From JAFNGF01 sp964567045 (GTDB lineage: Bacteria > Planctomycetota > Phycisphaerae > Sedimentisphaerales > Anaerobacaceae), in contig CAZMLE010000001.1 of NCBI GenBank assembly GCA_964567045.1, positions 84,235 to 148,234 of the forward strand: DNA of 64,000 nt, read 5' to 3'. The notes beneath the pieces were generated by a model. It was not told the DNA's origin. It did no database searches and was given only the letters and a program-made list of their open reading frames with translations. Below, piece after piece: positions 8,646 through 16,400 of the stretch. Position numbers and translations under genes: made by a program. Position 1 is the first letter of the stretch, and each line of letters begins with the position of its first letter.

Positions 8646-9437
8646 TTACGGATAGGGGCGCCTGGTGGGCCATAATTGATAGCGGTCCTGCATGAATCTC
8701 AGGTCTTCGCCCTCGCCTGAGGGCACGGATCTATTGAACGAGCTGATACCGTCGAAGGCATCCAGCGCATTTTGCATAGTGCTCCTATCGACCCATCTAT
8801 GCTTCTCAGCTCGCCCGTCGGCCCAACTGAGTGTGCTTTGCTTATTGTGCCAGATCGCCAACGGGTCGATCCAGCTATTGCCGGTGGCGTTGACGACCCA
8901 GGAACCCATATTGTATCCCCTCGGATCGATTTCCTCCACGAAGACGTACCTATCGGCAGGGTGTTTTATCTCCGTGTACAGCCGTAGCGCCCTTCCAGTC
9001 CAGCCTGAACCTCTTTCCTCTCCGAACATGTTGCCGCTGATAGAATAGCTGCGAAAGGCCCAGTGCGGTGGGTTCATCTTTCTTAAGTCGCCGGGGCACC
9101 GGTATACATCTATTAGCTTGACATAAGGCCACAGCAAACCCCTTCTGCAAGCTGCCTTTTTCTCGTCCAGGCCGGCCTGGGCACTGGATGGGCTGTCTAC
9201 CCAGTCAACGAGGATATTGTTGAGTTTTCCTCCGACATGGCCGCCCACCATCTTGGCATCATAGTCGTCTTTATATATCAGCCAGGACAATGTCAGGGTC
9301 CTCATGTTGCTAATGCAGCGAATAGCGTTGGCCTGCTGCCTGGCAATGTTCAGAGAAGGAAGCAAAACCGCCATCAGGATTGCGATAATTGCGATTACAA
9401 CGAGCAGCTCAATTAGTGTAAAAGCGTTTCTGTTCAT
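8646..9437 (-). CDS. Type II secretion pseudopilin-like protein
   Basis: 263 residues from the ATG at 9437, chosen because AAGGGAGGAT precedes it by 5 nt and because it gives a normal prepilin leader MNRNAFTLIELLVVIAIIAILMAV; upstream in-frame codons give a meaningless leader. The prepilin peptidase site here is A/F rather than the usual G/F. After the N-methylated helix the protein has the typical sequence for this planctomycete family: NMRTLTLSWLIYKDD, YRCPGD, then a WADGRAEKHRW motif equivalent to the FLDGHV block of sister proteins. These proteins assemble into pseudopili or are displayed at the surface. Three more copies lie at 49-51.5 kb. Confidence 0.85.
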   Translation of the reverse strand: MNRNAFTLIELLVVIAIIAILMAVLLPSLNIARQQANAIRCISNMRTLTLSWLIYKDDYDAKMVGGHVGGKLNNILVDWVDSPSSAQAGLDEKKAACRRGLLWPYVKLIDVYRCPGDLRKMNPPHWAFRSYSISGNMFGEERGSGWTGRALRLYTEIKHPADRYVFVEEIDPRGYNMGSWVVNATGNSWIDPLAIWHNKQSTLSWADGRAEKHRWVDRSTMQNALDAFDGISSFNRSVPSGEGEDLRFMQDRYQLWPTRRPYP

Positions 9438-9613
9438 TTTATCCTCCCTTTTATTCGGAAATAGGCCAAAAAGTTGCACCGGCACAAGGTGTATATTCCC
9501 AATGATCATTTTACAGGACTTGATACGGTATGTCAATTGAGTTGCGGCAATTTCTGAGCAAATAAATTTGCCGATGCCGTGCTCCCGACTGGATCGGGAT
9601 GACTGGATCCAGC

Positions 9614-10378
9614 CTATAGAGAGATGCTTTCTACTTGAGACTGCAGGTCCGCCATTTTGCCGTGATTGGTCATATCAGCGACCAGGGGCGTTACAGTTAT
9701 GAAGCCTTCTTCCAGTGCTGTGGTGTCGGTTGGGTTTGTTTCGCAGCGGTGGGAGCCTCCAGCTAATTGGAATAGGGTTTGGCTTTGTTCGTCTTTCTGA
9801 GCGATGTAATATTCGTGGAGACCGCCCGTTGATTGAGGCACAACCTTTACGCCTTTCGGCTCTCCAGCCGACAGGGCAGGTATATTGATGTTGATGACGT
9901 CGCCGCTCTTTATGGGCATCAATTTTTCCAGAATCTTGGCACAGTAGAAGGCGGCCTTTTCAAAGTCCATATTTTCCTCGCGGGCTAAGCTCATAGCGAC
10001 AGCGGGGATTTTCAGAAAAGCTGCTTCCATCGCTGCGGCGACCGTGCCGGAATAATAAACATTGATTCCGACGTTTGCTCCGTTGTTTATGCCGGCCACC
10101 AGCAGGTCTATCGGCCCGTCATGCAGTTGTATACAGGCCAGCTTGACACAATCGGCGGGAGAACCCTGCACGCTAAAACCGGCAAATTGCCCGTTAATGT
10201 CAACCTTACTGCACAGCAGCGGCTTGAAAAACGTAACACTATGGCCGGTGCCGGACCGGCTGTCCATCGGCGCGACAACCATCACGTTGCCCAGCTTGGC
10301 CAACTGTTTATATATGGCAGCCAGCCCAGGTGCAAAAATACCATCGTCGTTGGTCAACAATATTTGCATGCTCAACAC
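9614..10378 (-). CDS. surE: 5'/3'-nucleotidase SurE
   Basis: About 251-254 residues, normal for SurE, a metal-dependent nucleoside monophosphatase. The metal-binding start MQILLTNDDGIFAPGL, the loop DSRSGTGHSVT and the AGINNGANVG asparagine motif are all present. Start: the ATG at 10369 gives the canonical MQILLTNDDG; a GTG at 10378 gives three extra residues. The gene lies downstream of a MITE-like repeat and is divergent from nnrE, another housekeeping repair gene. Confidence 0.95.
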   Translation of the reverse strand: MLSMQILLTNDDGIFAPGLAAIYKQLAKLGNVMVVAPMDSRSGTGHSVTFFKPLLCSKVDINGQFAGFSVQGSPADCVKLACIQLHDGPIDLLVAGINNGANVGINVYYSGTVAAAMEAAFLKIPAVAMSLAREENMDFEKAAFYCAKILEKLMPIKSGDVININIPALSAGEPKGVKVVPQSTGGLHEYYIAQKDEQSQTLFQLAGGSHRCETNPTDTTALEEGFITVTPLVADMTNHGKMADLQSQVESISL

Positions 10379-10410
10379 TATAATACTCTGTAACGCATGA
10401 TTTGCATCAT

Positions 10411-10520
10411 TGTCATTGCGAGGCCTGCACAGCAGGCCGTGGCAATCTCATAGTAGCATTAGAGATTGCTTCCCCTTCGACTTCGCTCAGGGCTAAAGGC
10501 TCTTTTCGCTCGCAATGACA
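10411..10520. repeat. MITE-like element with 12-bp terminal inverted repeats
   Basis: TGTCATTGCGAG (10411-10422) is the exact reverse complement of CTCGCAATGACA (10509-10520). Inside are the subterminal pair GGCAATCTC / AGAGATTGC and a copy of the CCTTCGACTTCGCTCAGGG repeat. This layout matches a palindromic element dispersed in many bacterial genomes. It sits between the divergent surE and nnrE genes. Confidence 0.75.
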
Positions 10521-10555
10521 CCTTGCATTGTAATTGCCTATAGGACTTCTGTCAA

Positions 10556-10583
10556 TTGATGCCCTCGCGGCACACTGTATAAT
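10556..10583 (+). promoter_or_regulatory. Sigma-70-type promoter directly before nnrE
   Basis: TTGATG (10556-10561), 16-nt spacer, TATAAT (10578-10583). The -10 box ends only 8 nt before the first in-frame ATG at 10592, so the transcript would begin at or next to the start codon (leaderless), or translation starts at the later ATG at 10628. Confidence 0.6.
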
Positions 10584-10591
10584 CGTCGGCT

Positions 10592-11299
10592 ATGCAGAAG
10601 TATTCGCCGGATAAGAAATGCCTGGTGATGAGCAGAGATGAGGTTCGGGCGTTCGATAGCTGGGCGATAAATACGCTCGGAATACCGGGCGTGGTTTTAA
10701 TGGAGAACGCCGGTCGTAGTTGTGCCGAATTGGTTAAGGAGAAGTTGGGCTCTGTTGCAGGTCCGAAGGTTTGTATTTTTTGCGGGACCGGAAATAATGG
10801 CGGCGATGGGTTCGTAATTGCCAGGCACCTTTCAAATAGCGGCTTGCGAGTAACCGTCGTTATCTGTGGCGACCGCAACAAAATTAAGGGCGATGCAAAA
10901 ACGAACCTGGATATCCTGGAGCGGCTGGGCCAGCCGGTCCATAAGCTGGATCTCGACCACGGCGATGTCCCTGGTCAAGTCCAGGCTTTTGCCGGCGGCG
11001 CCGACATGATTGTCGATGCCTTGTTCGGCACAGGACTATCGGGGCAGCTCGATGGCAAATACGGGCAGCTGATAGAGCGCATAAATTCGCAGCGGTGTCC
11101 CATTGTGGCGGTGGATATTCCATCAGGACTTGATTGCGACACGGGTGAGCCGCTTGGCGCAGCTATCAGAGCAACCTGTACCGTGACTTTCGTGGCGGTA
11201 AAAAAGGGCTTCACACTCCCAGGCAGCGCCAGTAATTACACGGGCGAAATTTTTGTCGCCTCTATTGGCGTGGAGCCTGCTAAATCGGCCTGCGACTAA
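10592..11299 (+). CDS. nnrE: NAD(P)H-hydrate epimerase (YjeF N-terminal domain protein)
   Basis: 235 residues. It interconverts R- and S-NAD(P)HX so that damaged nicotinamide cofactors can be repaired. Motifs: MENAGRSCAELV, the nucleotide loop CGTGNNGGDGFVIARHL, the catalytic region DMIVDALFGTGL and VAVDIPSGLDCDTG. Only the epimerase domain is present; the dehydratase domain usually fused or adjacent (NnrD) is not in this neighbourhood. Start: ATG 10592 is 8 nt from a TATAAT box and would be leaderless; ATG 10628 (MSRDEVRAFD) is the alternative. The stop codon overlaps that of the convergent gene by 4 nt (CTAA). Confidence 0.93.
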   Translation: MQKYSPDKKCLVMSRDEVRAFDSWAINTLGIPGVVLMENAGRSCAELVKEKLGSVAGPKVCIFCGTGNNGGDGFVIARHLSNSGLRVTVVICGDRNKIKGDAKTNLDILERLGQPVHKLDLDHGDVPGQVQAFAGGADMIVDALFGTGLSGQLDGKYGQLIERINSQRCPIVAVDIPSGLDCDTGEPLGAAIRATCTVTFVAVKKGFTLPGSASNYTGEIFVASIGVEPAKSACD

Positions 11300-12735
11300 A
11301 ACGCTCCAGGTCTGTTAGCTTGTTCGCTGTAGCCAATAAAATATAGGAATCTGTCGTATTTGAAAATGGGGATTCGTAACGCCTCAGCCCGGTTTTGAAC
11401 CTCTTTGTAGTGATTGAGCCTCTGTACGGCAGCCTGGTGCTTTTCCTTGGCCGTTGGGTCTACTTCCAGATCCTGGAATGTGGGTTCTCTGGGGACCAGT
11501 GGCACCTGGCCAAGAACCACGAAGTCCGTCTCGGCAGAGACGTTGTCGGCTGCCGAACCGCCCCATTTTTCAATCAGCGCTCTTATCTTACTAACAGCAT
11601 CGAAATTAATATTTCCATCACCCTCAAGATCAAACTCCCCGGCGACTACGAATACGTTGGCTCTGTCGCTGTCCCAAACTAAGTTCGCAACGATGTCATC
11701 TTGAGCAATTGGGTTTCTTGTCTCGCAGCGCAAGATTCGTGCGGCAGAGATGTTGCGTTCCAGGCTAAATATCTCGATTTCAGCCTTTCCCTTACCGTCT
11801 TTCGGGATGGGCGCATTCCTGTCATAAACCGAGAATGTCAAACCTCGGTAGACCCGGCTGGCTGTTCCGATACTCAGGTGGACAACTCCAGCTTGCTCGT
11901 CAACCAGTACTACTTTGCCGTCCGGCTGATATGCCAGCGCCTCGCGCTGCGGCGGTGGCTTGATTTTATCCAGCTCTTCCAGAGTGCGGCGCATCCTATC
12001 CTGAGTCATTGCCAGTTCCGCCTGAGTTTTCAACAGTTGGTCATTCAGTTTCTTACGATTGTCTCTTTCCAGATCTAATTCGGCCGTTAAAGTCTGAGCT
12101 CGCTCGTCTGCGGTTTTTTCCATTAAACGCTGAAGTCCATCATATTTTCCAGTGATGTCCATAACCTCCTGATGATCTTTATCCCTTTCGGCCCGCAGGT
12201 TTTGTTCCATTTTTTCCTGCTCTTGCTTTGCTGCATCGAAGCTACTCTTGAGGTCCTGGTACTCCTTGGCGATAGCGGCTTTTTCGTCTATAGTGCTGTC
12301 CAGCTTTGCCTTGAGCTTTTGGGTTATTGATACAAGTCCGGTGGTATTAGGGTCGAGGGCCTCGCCGATGTGCTCCTGAACCAGCTTGATCGTTTCATTT
12401 ACGTCCTTCACAGCGGTGCCGACTTTTACTTCCGCCGAGGTTGGCTCAACTGGGCCTCCGATGACCAGAGCCACCGTTTTGTCGAGGTAATCGACCATTG
12501 TGCCGAGATAGGTTTTCCGGCTTTGTTTTGTTCCAACGATCTTTCCTCTGTTCCCCCATTCCTGTGGGTTGGCCAGTTCGCTCATATCGGTCTGCAATCT
12601 GGCGGCTGCGGTCCGATATTTCTCCGCGTTTACGTAATATATGACAGCAACAGTAGTTGCAGCAACAAAAAGTCCCACAAACGTTAGCAAAGCGTAAAAT
12701 ACCGCGCTACTCTGTTTTCTTTTGCCCACGGGCAT
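11296..12735 (-). CDS. Membrane-anchored coiled-coil protein with possible BRCT-like C-terminal region
   Basis: 479 residues from the ATG at 12735, which is preceded at 5 nt by AAAGGAGGT; an upstream GTG would include that ribosome site in the coding region. Residues about 11-34 form one membrane helix (ALLTFVGLFVAATTVAVIYYV). About residues 125-260 are heptad-rich coiled coil (QEKMEQNLRAERDKDHQEVM, LELERDNRKKLNDQLLKT-like runs). A compact region with VHLSIGTASRVYRGLTFSVYD follows. The segment VFVVAGEFD...IRALIEKWGG...VSAETDFVVLG has the strand-helix-strand spacing and WGG of a BRCT domain. I do not recognise the whole protein. It suggests an envelope scaffold. A strong promoter lies upstream at 12809-12837. 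Confidence 0.78.
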   Translation of the reverse strand: MPVGKRKQSSAVFYALLTFVGLFVAATTVAVIYYVNAEKYRTAAARLQTDMSELANPQEWGNRGKIVGTKQSRKTYLGTMVDYLDKTVALVIGGPVEPTSAEVKVGTAVKDVNETIKLVQEHIGEALDPNTTGLVSITQKLKAKLDSTIDEKAAIAKEYQDLKSSFDAAKQEQEKMEQNLRAERDKDHQEVMDITGKYDGLQRLMEKTADERAQTLTAELDLERDNRKKLNDQLLKTQAELAMTQDRMRRTLEELDKIKPPPQREALAYQPDGKVVLVDEQAGVVHLSIGTASRVYRGLTFSVYDRNAPIPKDGKGKAEIEIFSLERNISAARILRCETRNPIAQDDIVANLVWDSDRANVFVVAGEFDLEGDGNINFDAVSKIRALIEKWGGSAADNVSAETDFVVLGQVPLVPREPTFQDLEVDPTAKEKHQAAVQRLNHYKEVQNRAEALRIPIFKYDRFLYFIGYSEQANRPGAF

Positions 12736-12808
12736 AGTAGACCTCCTTTGCAGCTCGTTCACCCTACGGTGTCAAAGCCAACGTTATCTGGCACCATCGT
12801 ATATTAGT

Positions 12809-12837
12809 ATTATCTCTAAAAAGCCCCGCTGAGTCAA
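12809..12837 (-). promoter_or_regulatory. Sigma-70-type promoter of the coiled-coil gene
   Basis: On the minus strand TTGACT (12837-12832), exact 17-nt spacer, GATAAT (12814-12809). It sits about 75 nt upstream of the ATG at 12735, leaving a leader that includes the strong AAAGGAGGT site. Confidence 0.65.
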
Positions 12838-12877
12838 TAAAAAACCGGTTTCAGCAGGTTGCCAGATTGTCTGGCGT

Positions 12878-13585
12878 TTAGCCATTGCCTGCTCGGCGAT
12901 GGGCAAACTCATCCAAAAGGGCAGGCAACTGGCTGATTCTGTCGATTACATGTTTTGCTGCCGCACCAAGTTGCGCCCGGGTTGAAGTGTGTATGCGAGC
13001 AGGACGAATAATCTGAATGGTCACAAATCCCAGTTTGTTTGGTGCGATAAAATCCTTTTCACAATTGTCTGCAACGTAGGCAGCAGACTCCGGCTTAACA
13101 TTTAGGTTCGCCAGCAGTTTTTCGAAGCCGACCGGCGACGGCTTCCAAAATTCTCTGCCGAGCTGCTCAGTGTACACAATGCACTTAAAGTATTTCTCGA
13201 TTCCCAGCGCGCGTACTTTCAATCTTTGAGCTGGCAGAAAACCATCCGTCAGCAGGGCCAACGTATATTTGGTGCTTAATTCTTCCAGCACATCCTTGCT
13301 ATCCGGCGGCAGCGTTATTTGCGGGGCGTGGTTGCGGTAGGCTCTTAGCAACTGCCGGATAGTCTTGTCGTCATAGGCTATGCCAAGCTCTTCGAGGGCT
13401 GCATTAAACGTCTTTTTGCGATTGCCGGCGGCAAAGTCCTTCCAGATGGCGTCAAAAATCTGCCCGGCAGACGGTGCCTTCGGCAATTTTGCCGCCATCT
13501 CGGCGACAGCCGCAAAGCCGCTCCTACAGTATTCGATTTCATCGTAAAGCGTGTCGTCTAAGTCGAAAACAACGGCGGTTATCAT
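12878..13585 (-). CDS. HAD-superfamily hydrolase
   Basis: 235 residues from the ATG at 13585, which places the catalytic motif I (VVFDLDDTLYD) directly at the N-terminus as usual; the open frame continues upstream to 14191 but there it runs antisense to the prenyltransferase gene. Motif II is LALLTDG, motif III lysine lies in REFWKPSPVGFEKLL, and motif IV is AAYVADNCEKDFIAPN. It has the helical cap typical of subfamily I phosphatases (phosphoglycolate phosphatase/YjjG-like). Substrate unknown. It is divergent from the UbiA gene, about 210 nt away, so co-regulation is possible. Confidence 0.88.
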   Translation of the reverse strand: MITAVVFDLDDTLYDEIEYCRSGFAAVAEMAAKLPKAPSAGQIFDAIWKDFAAGNRKKTFNAALEELGIAYDDKTIRQLLRAYRNHAPQITLPPDSKDVLEELSTKYTLALLTDGFLPAQRLKVRALGIEKYFKCIVYTEQLGREFWKPSPVGFEKLLANLNVKPESAAYVADNCEKDFIAPNKLGFVTIQIIRPARIHTSTRAQLGAAAKHVIDRISQLPALLDEFAHRRAGNG

Positions 13586-13798
13586 AATTTCGGCGGGGCC
13601 TTTGTTATTTGTTCGCGCGGGAGCCACCACGCAAAATTTGCCCAACATCATATACAACCTACCTGTATCGACTATAATCTTACGCATTCTTTGCTCAAAT
13701 GTCGATTTAGAAATAGCCAATAGCCGTCGACTTCCAAATACAATAAAGGTGGCAGTTACAAGCTTGGAATTTTGACCCAGGATTAGAAAGGTCAAGCT

Positions 13799-14692
13799 AT
13801 GCGGTTTTTGCAGATTATGCGTCCGCTGCACTGGATCAAGAATGTATTTGTTTTCGCAGCGTTGATATTTGGCAAAAAACTCTTTGGCGCGCCTAACGAA
13901 GTGCTCTTGGCTGTCGCCAGAGCCGTTGGCGGCTTTATTTGCTTTTGCTTGGCTGCGTCGGCTATTTACATCCTCAACGACATAATCGACCGTGAGACGG
14001 ACAGGCTCCACCCCGAAAAGTCTAAAAGACCCATTGCGGCAGGCACGGTAAGCATCGCCGCTGCGGCAGTATTGTCCGCCGTGTGCGCCGTGGCGGCGAT
14101 AACTTGCAGCTATATGCTTCTGGATAAGTTTGCCATTGTCATCCTGGCATACATCGTGCTGATGGTTCTTTATTCGGTTTTGCTGAAACACTTGATGATC
14201 CTGGATTGCGTGGTCATATCGGTCGGCTTTTCTCTACGGGCAATGGCTGGAGCCATTGTAGTAGACGTATTTATCTCGCCCTGGCTGGTTATATGCACGT
14301 TTGCGTTGTGCCTGTTCTTAGCTTTCAGCAAGCGTCGCAGCGAGATAGCGCAACTACAAGAAAACAGCGAGTTATTCCGCAAGACGCTGGGCAGCTACAC
14401 CCCGGAGTTGCTGGCCCACATGCTGGATGTTACCAGCGGCCTGGCAGTAGTATGTTTTTTGCTTTACGCCATGGACGCGCGGACCTTTCTGCTTTTTGGC
14501 ACCAATAATCTAGTTTATACTACTCCTTTTGTTTTGTATTGCATTTTTCGTTTCAGCGCGCTGATACAGCAGGGCAAGTTTTCAGACCCGGTGGACCTTA
14601 TCCTCAAGGATTTGCCATTTCAGATCGCCTTTGTCCTGTGGGTTGTGGCCTGCATCGGCATTATTTATGCCGATAAACTCGGTCTGGGATGA
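13799..14692 (+). CDS. UbiA-family prenyltransferase, decaprenyl-phosphate phosphoribosyltransferase type
   Basis: 297 residues, polytopic membrane protein with about eight to nine helices. The aspartate-rich motif LNDIIDRETDRLHPEKSKRP and the second polar loop AFSKRRSEIAQL fit the UbiA branch that moves phosphoribose onto polyprenyl phosphate (Rv3806c-like, the step before decaprenylphosphoryl arabinose), rather than quinone or heme enzymes. The N-terminal RPLHWIKNVFVFAALIF block is also characteristic of this branch. Related genes occur in many non-mycobacterial genomes in cell-surface glycan loci. AAAGG lies 8 nt before the ATG. No arabinosyltransferase or epimerase gene (DprE1/E2) is visible nearby, so the final product is uncertain. 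Confidence 0.87.
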   Translation: MRFLQIMRPLHWIKNVFVFAALIFGKKLFGAPNEVLLAVARAVGGFICFCLAASAIYILNDIIDRETDRLHPEKSKRPIAAGTVSIAAAAVLSAVCAVAAITCSYMLLDKFAIVILAYIVLMVLYSVLLKHLMILDCVVISVGFSLRAMAGAIVVDVFISPWLVICTFALCLFLAFSKRRSEIAQLQENSELFRKTLGSYTPELLAHMLDVTSGLAVVCFLLYAMDARTFLLFGTNNLVYTTPFVLYCIFRFSALIQQGKFSDPVDLILKDLPFQIAFVLWVVACIGIIYADKLGLG

Positions 14693-14784
14693 ACCCCGGG
14701 TTAGATAGGCTGTGTCACAACAGCGTTTGCGAACCTGTTTTTTGTTGCGGATCAAGCTCGCGATCCTGCCTCTCAAAAAAATAT

Positions 14785-14832
14785 TTAGACGGGATAACAG
14801 GATTATCCTGTCAATCCTGTCAAAAAAAATTC
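14785..14832 (-). repeat. ACAGGATTATCCTGT repeat, copy 1
   Basis: On the minus strand: GAATTTTTTTTGACAGG, then ACAGGATAATCCTGT, then TATCCCGTCTAA. It is nearly identical to copy 2 at 22295-22341. The palindromic core could form a hairpin. It supplies the last codons (FLTGLTG) and stop of the truncated transposase frame, so it marks the truncation junction. Confidence 0.75.
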
Positions 14833-15491
14833 ATCATAGTCACCGTTGGAAGCAAAAATCCAACCCTCTCTTTGCCGATTTATTCGCCTGCGGGCATCCT
14901 TAAGCTCTTCCTTCATCGCTATCAGCGACGGCTGGTCTTGCTCCTGCTTGTCAACCGTATCGCATTCGCAAAGTATCTGGTTTATACGCTCATCTATCTT
15001 TTTGAGATACTTGTCACAGCGTTCTCTGGTACAGGTATTTTTTATCGAGGCGCTGCCACGAACCTTGCTGCCGTCAAGAAACAATGTATTGCCCTCGATA
15101 AGGTTCAGCTCAATGCAAAGCCCAGCACATTGTTTGAGCACCTTTGTCAAGGCGGATTTGTTGTTCCTTCGGAACTCCGCGATGGTCTTATGGTCGGGCT
15201 TTAAGCCACCAACCAACCAGATAAATGAGAGGTTGTAATGCGTCTCTCTTTCGAGCTTGCGACTGCTGCGAAGCCCGTATGAGTACCCGTAGACCAGCAG
15301 CTTGAGCATGGCCTTGGGATCGTATTCGGGATAGCCGACCTTACCAGGGTCGAGGTTGATCGCCAGTTGCTCAAGGTCCAGCGAATCCACGAACGCATCA
15401 TAAGGTCTTACCGGCGCGTCCTGTGGGAATATTGATCGATGCTTTGGGGCAAAAGCATGCTTTGTCTGCGATCTCCGTATCGATATGCCAC
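14803..15491 (-). pseudogene. Broken transposase, IS1182-like (frameshifted and 3' truncated)
   Basis: A GTG at 15491 starts an IS1182-type N-terminus (VAYRYGDRRQSMLLPQSID). Near 15430-15440 the frame is lost: upstream reads QSIDQY, and the continuation PQDAPVRPYDAFVDSLDL is in another frame, consistent with one missing base. From there the DDE-family N-terminal half continues (YDPKAMLKLLVYGYSYG, SSRKLERETHYNLSFIWLVG, DHKTIAEFRRNN, LFLDGSKVRG) to about residue 225. The protein then stops at the junction with a dispersed repeat (FLTGLTG). About half of a normal transposase (roughly 450-500 residues) is missing, so it is inactive. Confidence 0.82.
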
Positions 15492-15544
15492 GACAAAATC
15501 CCTTTCACCTGCCATCCCAATCCCGTTTGCGGCCGGACTTGAAT

Positions 15545-15763
15545 AGTATGGCATATCAACATTTTGTTGCCAATCAGTTTCGGACGCTGTTATCTGCTGC
15601 GGCTTATATTCTGATGGATACACTGCGAAGGGAATGCCTTGCTAATACTGAGCTGGCCAATGCTCAGGTAGGGACGATTCGTCTGAATCTGCTGAAGATT
15701 GGAGCAAGGGTTGCGCATTCTGTGCGAAGTGCAGACAATGGCTGTTCTTCAGAACCCAAATAG
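15545..15763 (+). pseudogene. Relic of an IS1380-like transposase C-terminus
   Basis: The plus-strand reading frame contains SMAYQHFVANQFRTLLSAAA, YILMDTLRRECLANTELANA and QVGTIRLNLLKIGARV, the pattern at the end of IS1380-type DDE transposases (NQFR..LSA.AY.LM..LR...TELA.AQV.T.R..LLK.GARV). The frame breaks after SVRSADNG. Nothing resembling the N-terminal two thirds lies upstream; it directly abuts the start of the minus-strand IS1182-like relic. Confidence 0.65.
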
Positions 15764-16097
15764 TGCTGAACCGGCTGTTCGCCGGCAGCGACAATGGTGG
15801 CAAACGAGCAGCTATTATACCCTTCCTGAGTGAATTGTCGGGCATTCTCATTCAGGATGAGTATACCTTCACAAAGAATAACTCAGTCCCGCATGTTAAT
15901 TAGCAGGTGTTCAGATGTCGATCGCAGTCTTCTCTCATGCCGCCTTGATCTGGAAGGAAGCATCCGCCGAAAGACCCGGCTGAGGACATTTATGATAGGA
16001 GCAAATCCAATCTGTTTAGATCGGATAGCTTTCTGCTGCGGCCTGTCATGGGGTACAAGTGCAGCTTGGAAGGCAACCAGTTGAGCCACAGTGGCAA

Positions 16098-16250
16098 TTC
16101 TTGCCACAGAGAGCACAGAGGATTCAGAGGAATTACTGTATTTTTTTATCTCTGTGACCCCGTTAGAAATCTTTTGGTTCTTGGTCGTTCCTTGCAGCCG
16201 CTCGCCCATTTCTAACTGGGTGAACTCTGTGTCCTCTGTGGCTGCACCCA
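16098..16250. repeat. Dispersed inverted repeat of the CACAGAG...CTCTGTG type
   Basis: GCCACAGAGAGCACAGAGG (16103-16121) and the inverted copy CTCTGTGTCCTCTGTGGC (16225-16242) flank about 100 bases. Sequences like this recur as non-coding repeats in many environmental bacteria. A minus-strand frame through it (16338 to 15883) contains the repeat-derived string SSESSVLSVARIATVAQL and is not convincing as a gene. Confidence 0.55.
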
Positions 16251-16400
16251 AACTGGTTTGCTTTATGATGGACACACCCGCAAAGATCGCTGAGATTTCC
16301 TTGTATAGGGCGTTCTCATTTGTTTGCTGTTCTGCCATCGTTCATTTCCTGTGCCGGTTTTGGCGCACCAAAACTCCCGGTATATCTGCGTCCATTTGCT

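Noticed and set aside
13586..14191. Upstream extension of the HAD hydrolase frame on the minus strand
   Set aside because: It overlaps the well-supported prenyltransferase gene in antisense and lacks HAD or other domain features; the hydrolase starts at 13585.
15883..16338. A 151-residue minus-strand frame beginning MAEQQTNENALYKEI
   Set aside because: The first 25 residues vaguely recall GxxExxY proteins, but the rest is translated from the CACAGAG repeat and unrelated sequence.
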